Source: Casuarius casuarius (taxonomy: Eukaryota > Chordata > Aves > Casuariiformes > Casuariidae). Taken from it: 64,000 nt of DNA. A program made the position numbers and the translations under genes. Under the pieces are notes generated by a model, which was not told the DNA's origin, made no database searches, and saw only the letters and a program-made list of their open reading frames with translations. Shown here piece by piece: positions 27,501 through 38,729 of this stretch (positions are counted from its first letter, which is position 1; every line of letters starts with the position of its first letter). The stretch is taken from NCBI GenBank assembly GCA_003342895.1, contig PTFA01000024.1, positions 893,634-957,633 of the forward strand, in the 5' to 3' direction.

Positions 27501-30500
27501 CTACTAAAAGATGAAAATGATACAGCCATAGATCTTGGTACTGCACTGTACTCAACACATGTATGCATTCAAAAAGGAAAATTCTCGAATGTTCTAACAA
27601 GACAGCTTGCAAAGCAAGATGATAAGGGTACAGATGAAAATTTCAAGTTGAGACAGAAGCATAACCACAAGCCACTGCATAAGAAGTGATGAGTAAGTTT
27701 GCAGATAGAACACATGGAATGACACCAAACATGAACAGTGAAGACAAACAGTTCAGAGATGAAAAGGGGAAAATGAGAACACTAGTGTTGCATTTCAAGA
27801 CTTTCTTAATTCTACAAATACATTTCTGAGATATGTTTCACTGAAAGAAGTGAAAAGGGGAAAGTCAGAAGCCTCATGGGATCCCTTCCAGCCTTATTTT
27901 CCATTATTTCTAAAAAGTTTGCTTTAAAAAGAAAATCAAACGCTTCCTACAAGGAATAAAACCCACTGCTATCAAACACATTACACCAAAAGCACTCACC
28001 TTCCAGGTGGCCCATAGTCACCTCTGTCATATGGTGGAGGTCGGCCATACGGATCTGTTGGAGGTGGGCCACGGCTGTCTGAAGTAGGTATGCCACTATT
28101 GGCAGGTGGGGGGAAGAAAGCTGGATTCACATGTGGTGCAGGCGGTGGGGCACCTGGAGGTGGCCCAGGGAGATGTGGAGGAGGAGCAAGAGTCAGGGGT
28201 GGGCCAAGAGGGCCAGGCGGACGAGGGGGAAATGGACCTGGAGGTGGAGGTGGACCCTGCTGCGGCGGTGGTGGACCTGGTGGTGGTCCATAGCCTGGAA
28301 CTGGTGGTGGAGGGCCTGGAGGAAGTGGCCCAAGTGGAGGCTGACCAAAAGGCTGCCCTGGAAACAGAACTGGTGGTGGTGGACGGTCACCACGATTAGG
28401 AGGTCCAGCTAGTGGAGGAGGAAGGACCTGACCAGGAGGTGGAGGGCCTGGTGGGCCTGGTGGACCTGGAGGACCTAAGGGTGGACGTGGGGGAGTTTGT
28501 CCAGCTAAAAAAAAGAAAAAAGAAAAAAAGAAAAAAAAGAAAAAAAAAAAAGAGGGAAACAAAAGTCTTATTGAAGTGATTAATTTTTTTTTGTTTTTTT
28601 TAATCTCACTGAACAATCATGCAACTTGCACAAGGCATACATGGTCCCACGTTAGGGACAGGTAATTTGGTAAATTTTAAACAGTTACTTCTTTATCAAT
28701 ATTCCAGACAGAACACCATTAACGTGAAAACAAGTAAACAAAGAAAAAAAATTATTTAGTCACCTGCTATCGTTACCAAAAAATCCAAAGCTTACAGAAC
28801 TAGAAAAGATTGCAGCCTACTAATACTTGCAGCTGGTCTTTCAGATGGGGCATAAAATAAAATATATATTAAAAATACGGAAAAAACTGTATTGGAGAAG
28901 GTCAGGCAAACGAAGTACCCAAACCTACCTTCGGATTACCTCAATCAGTGGTTTTCCAATTTGACCATTTCCTTTTGAGCGTTAGTAGACAATCTACTAC
29001 AGAATGACCAGGTACTCATCAGTAGTTTTTCAATCTAACCATTTCCCTTTCAGTGTTAATAGACAATCTACTGCAGACTGACATTTATTAAAAAGACTTA
29101 ATCTGAAATGAGAGCTTAACTGCAGTGCAAGCCCAGTGCATGATGGAGATTTGTCCCGTAACAGGTCCCTGACTACACACAAACACCTCCTCAAGTAAGA
29201 GGTATTCTAAGTGCCAGCTAACTGACCTGCCAGTGGCCATGAATGAAAGCTGAATTTCTGATGATACGCAAAATAGCAATGCAGTAAGGAATGCAATTAC
29301 TTTATGCTACTGGACAACTGACCTGCGACACAGACATTCTCACCCCACACAGCTAGTGAGAAAATCTGAACTACACTTCAGTAAAGACAAATCTGTTTCC
29401 TAACATGATCTTCCTTAATTTTTTTCATGCTTTAAAAAAAGTACATTGGCACACTATACAGAATGTCTCTAAAATGTGTTTATATCACTATCAAAACTAT
29501 TTATCTATTTATTTATTTAGCACTTCAAAATAACCTTTGATGTTGGAAGTAGAACTCCCTATTTTGAACAGCAACAAAAAGATACTGAGAATCCTGCACC
29601 CCAGTTGTGAACATTCATTACAACATACTAACCAAATTACCTTGATTTTTTAATTCCCCAAATAAGTATGCTGTATTAATACAAGAAAATGAAAATAAAA
29701 CCAAAGCCTCACGTATTATATATTTTACCTGGGAAAGGTGGTGGTGGCCCTCCTGGCCCTGCTGGTCCAGGGAATCTGTCTCCACCTGGAATAGCACCTG
29801 GAAAACGGCCTCGCCCTCTGTTACTAGGTGGAAATGCTGCACGTGAGCTTCCGCCTGGTGGACCAGCTTTACCTTCCCCAGACATCTGACCAGACTGTGT
29901 GGCTGCAATGGAAAGCAAAAGTTTAATTATATAATTCAAATTAGAATAAAGCATTTCAATTCTTGATCTAAAGTTTTATGTAGTGCTAAAGCATAATCTG
30001 AAACACTACTTCAGTAACAGTACATAATGATTCTCTGAGCTTTCACAGAACTTTACAAAGAGGAATCTTAAGTGCTTTATGGGAAAACGTGTTTGTCCCT
30101 ACTTAACAGATAGGCAAAAAAATTCACAGATTGTTACAGGACTAATTCAAGTGCAGTAAGTAGAACTTTGCAGTTCCAGAACAGTAAACTGACATAAGCT
30201 GGTGCTGCCACCAACTCTTCCTTCCTCAGGTAAACACTCCAAAACTAAAAGCCTTCCACCAAAACTAAAGCCTGTTTGAGCCAGGAAGGTGACAGAAAGC
30301 TAATCCAGGAAAAAAAAAAAGTCAATAATTTCCTCTTATCTTAGCATGTTAAACCTGCTCCCTGTGGGGTCAGAATAGCATCAATACTACAGCAAGGGAG
30401 GAAGCAGAGTCACAAGAACACCAAGTTGGATTGGCTTAAAACATCATGTAATTTCACTCTTCCGATTCAAGCTCAGTTCACTAACGATTCCTAGAAGCTG

Positions 30501-33500
30501 CTCTGCAGAAAGGCTTAATAAATAAGTAACCAATGCTCCACATAGCTCTAATTGTTTCTGTAGAAAGCACTCAGGTTTTTCACATCTAAGGAAGCTTGTT
30601 TGTCTGGTAAGCACCAGAGCAGAATTGACTTTGCACAGAAATATGTCTAATAGTTTTCTGACTTTGCTATCCAAGATGGTCTGAGTGGCAACTCAAGCTG
30701 TCTCCTCATTTAAGACATATTTAAGGTCTGCCTTTGATGGGAAATCTCCTGGGACACAAAGAATGCTGAGACAGGTTCACAAACACAAAAATTAATTAGT
30801 AGGGTCCACAGCTGATGGCCTGCATCAACCATAAAAGTGAAAGTTACTTCCAGGGAAAAATAAAAATGAAGGGAGAAAGGAAGGGAGGGAGAGACAGACA
30901 GAAGCAAAAAGGAAAACCTTTTCCCAGGGGCCAACTGGGAGAAGTAGTAACAGGATCCACAGACAAGCATCCTCCCTGGGTGTCCTCTCCAGTACAGCAG
31001 GTGGTTCCCTCCACCCCCAAAAATATTTTCCCTATAGTAACTACATATTTTTCATCAAAACCTACTCAAACACCCTACTGGCTCTCCCTGCTTATGATGC
31101 TGTTGATGCTGTTTGGAGCACCTGTTGGTCAGGGCAGGTGCTGCATGGCTGACTGATCGTGTTGTGCAAGCACAAAATTGGGTTCCCTAATGTAAAGCCA
31201 AAGCTCCAAACAAGGGGTAGGGGTGAGGGGGCAATTCCTACCCTGGCAGCATCACTTCCCACAAGAGCCTGCCATAACAGCAGTATGGGAGTTTGCAGGG
31301 GTCAGGCTGTGAGAGTAACAGCCTGAGTAGAAGGGAATATACTGCCACCGAGGCAGTGGAGACACTGCCCAGGCTGCCAGTGAAAGGCAGGCTACAGGGC
31401 TGCAAAAGGACAGCCACTACCAATACAACAGTTCATGGTGCTTATGGCACTGCGCAATGCTGGTGTCTAGCAAGCTGTCAGCCCATGCTACAACTTCCCA
31501 ACAGTAGAGCCCTGTAAGATTTCTTCAGTGGTCTCATAAGCTCATGAAGCTTACAGAAGCTCGGTTGTCATGAGAGCTCTTCCTTTTGGTCAAATTTGAT
31601 TGGAGTTAGCCAATGCTTTCAGGAGCTTGTTATAGGAACAGTCAGCAGAGACAAATTCTATGCNATTCTCACCTCAAGAGCATACCAAGCTAAACAAGTC
31701 TGAAGCCATGTGGAAGAGAAAGAAACATGGAAGAGCCAGCCTAACTTCCCCTGTCCCATCCTAAGGACAACTTAGACAACAGAATTTAATCCAATTTGTC
31801 TACAAATGTTTAATTTCTAAATTCATGATATTTTTAAAATTAAATCCATAATAAGGAATTGAGAAAGCTTCTCCATCTTTAACACAAGAGTTTATGAAGC
31901 TGCGATCTTCTTCCAGTGCATGCTATCTCCTATTCAAACAAGACTTTCAGTATTTTTTTTAAAAAAAGAGGATCATCTTTAAACAAAACTACAACTTCAT
32001 TCATCTAAGTATCTTATAGCTATTTTAAGCCATGTACAAATTATCAGATGCTGAAAGCAAAACTGCATCACCACTTTGGAATAAACTTCTATTTTCCCAC
32101 AACAGAACACAAGAAAGGCTTACTTTTCCTTGACTGCATTTCAAACTGACTCAGAAACTGTTTATTACATGGAGTTACAACAGGATTTTGCCCATGCAAT
32201 TCTCTTTTAGGCAACAAATCCATCAGTTTTTTGGAGGATGCTTCAGATCCCACACCCACAAGGGCAAACCTGAAAGAAAGAAAAAAAGTTGCATCACAGT
32301 TTTTCCATTCCCTGAATATTCTGATGCCTCAAGAAAAACATTATACGCAGCAAGTAAAAGAATATTTGAAAACTAAATACAGGAGCTGCCTCACTTATCT
32401 TAGCCTGGTTTCAAAGACAAATAAGATAACTCATTCTAAGACAAAAAAAAATGCAATACAGCTACAAGATACATCAAAATATATCACACAAAGGCAGCTT
32501 TGTGGTACAGTATGAATATACGATATATAAATACATATGACTGAGTTATTATGCATTCACTGTGTTAAATTTCATTACTACTACGGAGAGACACAGGCAC
32601 AGTCATGCAAGGAAGATTAGGTTGCCAGTGGAAAAAAAAAAGGCTCAAGCACTTGCTTTCAAAAGTTAATGGAAAATCAAGCATTTTAGAAAGATTTAAT
32701 GAGGGCAGGGAGGGAAAGAGAACAGCATTTACATTACGAGAGACTACAAATATCACCACCACACTAACTAAAATTTAGGAATACAGCCTTAATAAAGATT
32801 ACCAATAAAATTTAACTCATAAAATAATAAAACAGATCATATTGTCATAAAAATTTATGCCTGAAATTTAAATCATTACTATGAAACGTTATGCCCAATC
32901 ATTGTTGAGGATATTAGCAAAGGTAATCAGTTCACATACTGTCAGTTGCAAAAAATGACAACTCTTCCACCATTTTCACCCTCTCAATTTTCAGTCCATT
33001 CACAGAGAAAACAAATTACAAGTTCTTACCCTTTAGACTGGCCATTAGCACGATTTTCAAAAAATTTTATCTCCAAAATATCATTTACTCCCAATGAATG
33101 AACTGCTTCTGTTAAGTCTTCATCTGTCGTCCACTGAAAAATATATTTTAATATACAACTATGAAAACTTATCTAAAACACCAAAAGTCCATGAAAAGGG
33201 CAACCAAGTCGTCCATGCTAAAATCACTAATTTCTATTTTGTTGTGAAATCATCAAAATGAATACTTTTCTGAGGTTATCAATATTTTCTGACTTTTGGA
33301 GATTAGTCATTTATATTTTACATTTATCAGAAAATTCAGTTTTAAAATATATGTGCTTATCATACACTATATTGCATCAGCCCTTCTACAGAATATACTA
33401 GCTATAGTATGCCAAATACCATTTGTATTTGAATAACTTTTTTTCTGAAAGTACACATTTTCAAGATTGCTAGACTTAAACTGATTATTTCAATAGCTGT

Positions 33501-35248
33501 TATGTCTTTCCATAACCAATCATCTTTTTCTCCTGCCGATTCTATTATTTTCAAAATTTCAATTTTAAACACCGTATTAACCAGGTGCTCTTTATAAGAG
33601 CTCCGATTAGTGAGGTTCTAGTGAATCACATATTACTTGCACAAAAGTAGCAATATTTACAGAAAAAAGAAGGGAAACTGGTACAGAAAACATGGTAGTA
33701 ACACTGCTTCAGCAGCCGTGGATATATAGCTCCACTTAACCAAACCTACTTTGAGTAACTTCCTATTAGTTAATGCGAAATGTTTAACAATTTCACTCAC
33801 ATCCAAAGACGGTTTTCTTCCTACTTCTGTAACTCCATCATCCCCTTAAATTTCATGATGGAAAGTGCAAAGCAGGCTTTCAAGATTCTGAACTACTTCT
33901 CTGATCTCCCTCAAATCAATGCTTCCTTTAAAAATTCAACAAATTACTTTGCTGAGATCTAATTGCTAAGAAAAATATCTCAATGGCAGCGCTCAAGTAG
34001 GTAAACACACTTTTCGCAGACAGCTTTATTTGAAAAGCCATATAATCAGTAATAGGTACAAACTGCTGCCTAACAAATCATGATGTCTGACATGGAGGAG
34101 TTCAGCTAACCCATGTGCATTTTACTCATTCCATTCATATATACATGTTTTAGAGTACAACTGTTAAGTCAATTACTCTTCACTTACCTATTAAGTCCTG
34201 AAATTAGGATACTGTAATAATTAATGAAAAACACCTAAGAACCCATGAAGCATTCTTTTGCAAGTTTAGCACTAATAAACATTTCAACAGAGGGAAAAAG
34301 CCTTGAATGAGAATTTTGCGTGCATGGTCTTAAAAGAATTGGATTTCAGGTAAATGGTTAATATAAACTCTAGTTAATTCAGCTACTGACAAGCTACTTG
34401 CACTTTCTTTGCTTAACTGCAACTCATTTTAAAATGATTTAATGCAAACAAATGTAACTGTCTTAAGGAAAACTGCAGTTCAGTGAGTTATCCCAAACCC
34501 GTTACTCTGAGGACTGCCTCAAGGCAAATACCTGAAAACAGTTTTGTTGCAAGTCACTGCCCTAGAAAAAGGGAATTGGAAAAGGCCCTGGAAAAAAGGA
34601 TGAAAAGTAATTCCAATAAAATCTTAGAGAAATGTACAGTTCCCTCTTAAAATAAAAGCTTCAGCAAGGGATTACTCAAAAACAGATTAGTTTGGTAGCC
34701 TTAAAGTATCTACAGGCATAAAGTATTTGATAATTTTAAGTATGTTGTCCTCTTCCACTCAATTCTCTGAAAACTTTAAGCAGATGGTAGTATAAACATC
34801 CCTTCATAATAAAACAGGAGAGAAAACTTTGAAGTTTGTATTTACTGAAAATTTCCTCCATTTTTAGACCTCAAGACAGCTCTAGACAGGCTAACTAACT
34901 TGCAGGAAAAAAAAATCTGCTTTGCTGTACTCTTAGTATTTCAGATAACACTTATTTTTAAAACAAAAATATTTACGAAGAATTATACTCATAATTTTAG
35001 AATCCCCAGCTACGACTAAATAGTAGTAAGATACTTACCCAAGTAAGATTTCCAATATACAAGGCAATTCTCTTTCCAGTATATGTATAGACAACATTTG
35101 GCGCAGCTCCTTTACCTACATCATCTCCAACTGATGGTGGGAGAGAATCCATGTAGTCACGATCTTCTGGGGCATCTCCATTATTTGCAGATGGAGAAAT
35201 TACATCATCGTACAAATCAATCTGATCATGCCCACCATATTCAGCTTC
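24333..35248 (-). CDS. CPSF6: CPSF6, cleavage and polyadenylation specificity factor subunit 6 (CFIm68), exons 2-9; exon 1 missing
   Basis: Nuclear RNA-processing protein. With NUDT21 (CFIm25) it forms cleavage factor Im, which binds UGUA elements upstream of poly(A) sites and influences poly(A) site choice. Joined minus-strand exons are 35039-35248, 33030-33133, 32124-32269, 29729-29902, 28000-28504, 25553-25668, 25058-25211 and 24333-24522. They total 1599 nt, all with GT-AG borders and consistent phases, giving 532 residues and a stop. With the usual 20-residue exon 1 the protein would be 552 residues, against 551 for the human short isoform as I recall it. Order: acidic N-terminus; RRM from about residue 81, with RNP2 LYIGNL and RNP1 around SKGFALVGV; Gly/Arg/Pro stretch; proline-rich region about 220-400; helical segment about 401-490; RS/RD/RE-rich tail. 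The family is known to use the RRM for NUDT21/RNA binding and the RS tail for transportin-3 import. The match is near-identical to mammalian CPSF6. The start codon is not in the sequence. Confidence 0.97.
24523..25057 (-). other. CPSF6: CPSF6 intron 8
   Basis: 535 nt, gtaaaa to cttttag. The 3' end is the tandem TAG/AAG acceptor. No internal feature seen. Confidence 0.92.
25058..25211 (-). CDS. CPSF6: CPSF6 exon 8
   Basis: 154 nt: 2 nt, 50 codons, 2 nt. The acceptor is ttttcag/GGGATTATGG and the donor CCAG/gtaaaa. It encodes a predicted helical segment, [20 protein letters not shown] then [18 protein letters not shown], ending [10 protein letters not shown] immediately before the RS tail. It reads as identical to the mammalian sequence as far as I recall it. 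Confidence 0.96.
25212..25552 (-). other. CPSF6: CPSF6 intron 7
   Basis: 341 nt, the shortest intron in the gene, gtcagt to ttttcag. No internal feature seen. Confidence 0.92.
25553..25668 (-). CDS. CPSF6: CPSF6 exon 7
   Basis: 116 nt: 1 nt, 38 codons, 1 nt. The acceptor is ttgcag/AGAAATGG. It encodes [20 protein letters not shown] and then a serine-rich segment ending SDASA. The donor is GCTG/gtcagt, with C at +3, weaker than the gene's other donors. Skipping this exon would shift the frame. Confidence 0.96.
25669..27999 (-). other. CPSF6: CPSF6 intron 6
   Basis: 2331 nt, gtgagt to tgcag. It contains an (AAAAC)n run at about 25858-25879 and a short GT run near 26237-26250. No gene or transposon recognised. 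Confidence 0.92.
25858..25879. repeat. (AAAAC)n run in CPSF6 intron 6
   Basis: Four AAAAC units. Confidence 0.85.
28000..28504 (-). CDS. CPSF6: CPSF6 exon 6 (proline-rich region with FG peptide)
   Basis: 505 nt: 2 nt, 167 codons, 2 nt. It encodes a Pro/Gly-rich low-complexity region from [11 protein letters not shown] to [10 protein letters not shown]. It contains the phenylalanine-glycine peptide [13 protein letters not shown]. With a 20-residue exon 1 the key Phe is residue 284, which equals F321 in the 588-residue human isoform numbering. In human CPSF6 this peptide is the established docking segment for the HIV-1 capsid FG pocket. Only two substitutions from the human sequence as I recall it are apparent, near [15 protein letters not shown]. 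The donor is GAAG/gtgagt. The acceptor follows a 53-nt pure pyrimidine tract. Confidence 0.97.
28507..28559 (-). promoter_or_regulatory. 53-nt uninterrupted pyrimidine tract at CPSF6 exon 6 acceptor
   Basis: On the minus strand 53 consecutive pyrimidines, mostly T with isolated C, end at the TTTTAG acceptor of the proline-rich exon. Such a tract should bind U2AF65 and PTB-type proteins strongly. Its length is seen directly; its effect is inference. Confidence 0.8.
28944..29083. repeat. Imperfect 74-bp tandem duplication in CPSF6 intron 5
   Basis: Copy one begins ATCAGTGGTTTTCCAATTTG and copy two, 74 bases later, ATCAGTAGTTTTTCAATCTA. Both continue with ACCATTTCC and TAGACAATCTACT blocks. The copies have diverged by roughly a dozen substitutions, so this is not recent. 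Confidence 0.93.
29729..29902 (-). CDS. CPSF6: CPSF6 exon 5 (Gly/Arg/Pro-rich linker)
   Basis: 174 nt: 2 nt, 57 codons, 1 nt. The acceptor is attgcag/CC and the donor CCAG/gtaaaa. It encodes [17 protein letters not shown], then an RGRGRFPGA stretch and [13 protein letters not shown]. The short [11 protein letters not shown] segment differs from the mammalian AAFPQGGRG as I recall it. This is the least conserved stretch seen in the gene. Confidence 0.96.
29903..32123 (-). other. CPSF6: CPSF6 intron 4
   Basis: 2221 nt, gtaagc to tgcag. A less AT-rich tract at about 30.88-31.52 kb stands out from the flanking sequence but matches no repeat I recognise. One N lies at 31664. Confidence 0.92.
32124..32269 (-). 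CDS. CPSF6: CPSF6 exon 4 (RRM end)
   Basis: 146 nt: 1 nt, 48 codons, 1 nt. The acceptor is tttcag/GTTTGCC and the donor AAAA/gtaagc. It continues RNP1 as FALVGVGSE, then gives the last RRM helix and strand ([14 protein letters not shown]) and a linker ending FEMQSRK. The last nucleotide pairs with CC of exon 5 to give threonine. Confidence 0.97.
32270..33029 (-). other. CPSF6: CPSF6 intron 3
   Basis: 760 nt, gtaaga to ttcag. Nothing else recognised in it. Confidence 0.93.
33030..33133 (-). CDS. CPSF6: CPSF6 exon 3 (RRM core)
   Basis: 104 nt: 34 codons plus 2 nt. The acceptor is tttcag/TGG and the donor AAGG/gtaaga. It encodes the middle of the RRM, starting [15 protein letters not shown] and ending at ANGQSKG, where RNP1 begins. 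The split glycine codon (GG/G) is completed by exon 4. Confidence 0.97.
33134..35038 (-). other. CPSF6: CPSF6 intron 2
   Basis: 1905 nt, gtaagt to tttcag. AT-rich sequence with no recognisable repeat or RNA gene. Confidence 0.93.
35039..35248 (-). CDS. CPSF6: CPSF6 exon 2 (first visible coding exon)
   Basis: 210 nt, 70 codons, phase 0 at both ends. The acceptor reads ttttag/GAAGCTGAATATGG and the donor TTGG/gtaagt. It encodes the conserved acidic N-terminal segment beginning [16 protein letters not shown] and ends with RNP2 of the RRM ([10 protein letters not shown]). It carries [10 protein letters not shown] where I recall human DYMDTLPPTV, so two conservative substitutions. Because it starts at a codon boundary with no in-frame ATG at its head, the protein must begin in an upstream exon. 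Confidence 0.97.
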
Positions 35249-38200
35249 CTAAAATACAAAAGACAGACCTAGATTATATTTAACGTTAAGCACTCCTAAA
35301 ATTTATTCTAAACAAAATGCTCTGGTAACTGCCACATTCCACAGACATGGTAAGTTTGATGAGACACCTACACATCATCCCTGCTGAAAAGCTAAGCCCC
35401 AATTTCTTCTATATTAGCATGTAAAATTCTTATGACTTCTATTATATTCTAAACAGGCAGAAAAATGAGCAAAAAATACCTCCCACCACTGTTTTACAAT
35501 GTGACACTTTTGCCCTTGTAATACAAACAGAAATCCAGAAGAAAACAAGCCTTACTCCCAAAATTCTAGAGGTTAGCAAGTACGAACAATGTGCAAAACA
35601 ACAGGCTAACATCAACTCTAAAAAGTCAATATTTTTTCCATCAAAACATTTGGTAGAGAGAACAGACTGAGCTTCCAGAAGAGCCCTAATGATAAACACA
35701 ACATTCTACATTTCAGATTTCTATTGCATCCCTAACCTGATTTTTTACCTTCTCATTCACAGAGGGGCCAGAAAGGAACAGAATTCTATACTGTTCCTTT
35801 ACACTTAATAAACCCAAAGGTTGTGTGCATTAAACATTTATTTACTGATGGGCTACAGCAGGACTATTCTACAGCATCACAGGCTGCATCAAAGCTGCCT
35901 CTGAACATTTTGGTTCAGAAAAGTATTGTGGGGGTTTGGAGTGAATCATTCCCTTTTCCCTTGGGTTGTTTCAGTTTACAGCACAGTTCTGGCCAAGTGA
36001 ACTAGATTTCTTTCAGAGGAAATGGAAANGACAGTTTCTTTTCAGAAGCTCTGCTCCATGAGCTCAACAACTGCATTTGCTAAATAGGAACAGAAGGGTC
36101 AAGATCAATCATTGGTCCTTCAGACAGCTTTGAATCGTAAGTGTGGTGGGAATATTTGGTCCAAAAGACCAGACTAAATTTAGTCTGATGCAGAACATCC
36201 AAACATTGTGTCAGATGTAGGGGCCTAAGCACCAACTGCCTCAATCTGCTGATCTGCTACTACCAAGCCCTGTTACTTTTTATTAGCAACAGCTGTACTG
36301 TCATCACAAAAGACAAAGAAAATTAAGAAAAGAGTAAAATATGTTGACTGCAAATGAAAATGTCTTCAACAAAACCATGGAAAATATTTTTTTTAAATAG
36401 TGTAACCTTAAGGAGTGGGATCACTTAATTCCAGATATGAATGTGTTGTATCTTCACATCAAGGAACTACTTTGAAAACAAGGACATCTCTTGATACTTG
36501 CCATTTTTCATCTTATACTGTCATTCACCCTAGTCAATAGTGATCACTTCCACAATGGGATGTCATCACTGTTTTTCATTACCCAGTTTGTGTGAAGGAG
36601 AGGCACCATCTGAATTTCTATCAGGAAATTAATAACTTCTTCTCAACAAGTAACAGTGGTCTGATAAAGCTTAGGAGAGGATTTCAGGGTACCCTCAAAA
36701 TTGTTATATTGACTTGCATGTGTTGTTTTGCCACATGCAAAAGTTGGACTTCAAAAGCCTGCAGAGGATTCTGGAGTCTTCTACCCTGACCCAGGACAGA
36801 AACAGCCTTACCAGGTATTTGGTACACCTCAGTGTCTGCTACCTTGTGAATTTGTGTCTAGAAACCCACACAGGCATCCTGGCTGAACACCAAATCCATG
36901 CACAACTATCATCAGAGGATCAGCTCATTTAAAATATGAAAACATTCCTCATTAGCAACTGCTACTCATAGGGAGAGGATATCCATACAATAAGCAAAAC
37001 CAGATAAGCAGAGTTTTGGCACTGTCAAACAAGNGGATTTGATCCTCAGTAAACTGCACAGTCCCAATAAACTCTGAACTTTAACAGAAAATTTATCTCT
37101 TACTTAGAAAGTTTATCATCACTAAATTAAGTAAGGATTGCATATTTTCACGTAGTCTGTCCAGTTTTCTGTTCTCAGTTTGATTCCTTTTATCATCATA
37201 GTTAATCAAAGTTGGTTCAAAGAACTGCCTAGGACAGGCTGAAACATGACATCTTACAACAAGATTATGGACGATGTCACAAGGCAATTAAGGAAATCCT
37301 CTATTAAATATGCAGTAATTCCACAGTCATTTGTGCGTATGGATGACGACTTCAGGGAATTAGAATTTAGTCTTGGTAGACAGATCCAGACAGGCAGCCA
37401 TCAGTCTTACCTCTCTCTCTGTTTGACAATGCTGAAGTCAACATTACCAAAATACCAACCAGAGTAGATACCTGTACACAGCTCTACTGGACTCCCTTAA
37501 CTCGCACGGAACTCCTCTGATATAGATTAGATTCCTAGTACATAGGCTTTCAGACCACCACTGAAGGAGGGAACTACCAGGGCAGTGTAGTTTGCATATG
37601 ATTTTTTCAGAGACCAAAGTGCCCGACAGCATCGATGCCTTCATTTAAATCAATAAAGACACCACAGAAAACCTAACATTGCTCACTATAATCTTTTCTC
37701 ACATCGCACTGGTTTTGCAGGCAGCCCAGAATTCATTCAGTCACCGCTCTGTCAACAAGGTGTGTGGTTAGATGATTAAGAGTAATTCTAGTCAGCAACT
37801 GCAAGCATGAATGGGAAAGAGATGTCTCAATGGCTATTGCACAAGATGCAACAACCTTTCCTCCTTCACAGGCATATAATGCCCTTCTTTCCCAGATTTA
37901 GATGGATAAGAAAAAGAATACAAGAAGTATAACTTCTCTAGTCTTGACTATTTCAACAAATGCTTTATTCGTATCAGGAATTATTTTTGACTTCTGTTGA
38001 CTTCCTCAGTTAAGAGGAGACCATCAAGCATGAAGAAAAATTATTTCTGCTCAATTGCACTTGCTTACAGATATACATGCCAGAAAACAAAGTTAGCATC
38101 ATTATTGTGACTCCTTCTACTCGCAAATCATAGCAGCAATATACCTCCACAGCCCATGCTTCCACTAGACTACTGGTCAAATACTGATCAGAATACTTAG

Positions 38201-38704
38201 ATCATTTGCTCAGGAAAATTGGGACTGAAATGGCATGTTCAATGCTATTTGGTGGGATTGGATGAATAACCCGGGTACTGAAATGATCTGTTCTCAAAGA
38301 CTCATGCCCAGCTAGCCTTAAACTTCCAGTTAGCCCTTCCTCCACATGTTGCATTTTGATTACTACTTGCAGTGTGTTGCAACATTCCAGTTTGAATGCC
38401 ACAAACATATGGCAGTGTTTACAAAATGTCTACTCAGTGCATGCTGAACAAACCAAGTTCCACCCTCCTCTTCACCATGGAGATTATACCTCATGAGAAA
38501 TCATCAACCTGTCCATAGAAGACCCAGCACGTACTAGTTTCATGACTGTGTACAGCAGGGCCACAGCACCTCTGGCTCCTAAGTCAGGGTCATAGCTCCT
38601 TTAATCCCTTGCATGCTCCCCTTTTAACAGGCATCTGGTACGCGAATAAATGTCTTTTCGCCTGTGATCGCAGCATTCATGTTGCCCTAGCACTTAAGAG
38701 TTCC

Positions 38705-38729
38705 TTTTTTTTTTTGGGGGGGGGGGGGG
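38705..38729. repeat. T11 G14 homopolymer pair
   Basis: Eleven T immediately followed by fourteen G in intron 1. Lengths are approximate by nature. Confidence 0.9.

Larger units (their letters stand above)
28505..29728 (-). other. CPSF6: CPSF6 intron 5
   Basis: 1224 nt, gtaaaa to a very long pyrimidine tract and tttag. It holds an imperfect direct duplication of about 74-nt period at 28944-29083. Mammals use an extra 37-residue alternative exon between the exons equivalent to 5 and 6; I could not find a convincing counterpart here. Confidence 0.92.

Noticed and set aside
28090..28412. Plus-strand Gly- and Trp-rich open frames opposite CPSF6 exon 6
   Set aside because: They are antisense shadows of the proline codons of the real minus-strand exon.
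28505..28616. Extension of the exon 6 frame upstream to an ATG (206-codon frame)
   Set aside because: The added residues are translation of the intronic pyrimidine tract. A TTTTAG acceptor at 28505 and phase continuity with exon 5 mark the real border.
28505..29728. Avian counterpart of the mammalian 37-residue alternative CPSF6 exon
   Set aside because: I scanned the minus strand of intron 5 for that segment and saw no convincing open 111-nt exon. A weakly conserved version could have been missed.
34997..35038. Read-through of exon 2 past GNLTW into intron 2
   Set aside because: The gtaagt donor follows the Trp codon, and exon 3 continues the RRM in phase.
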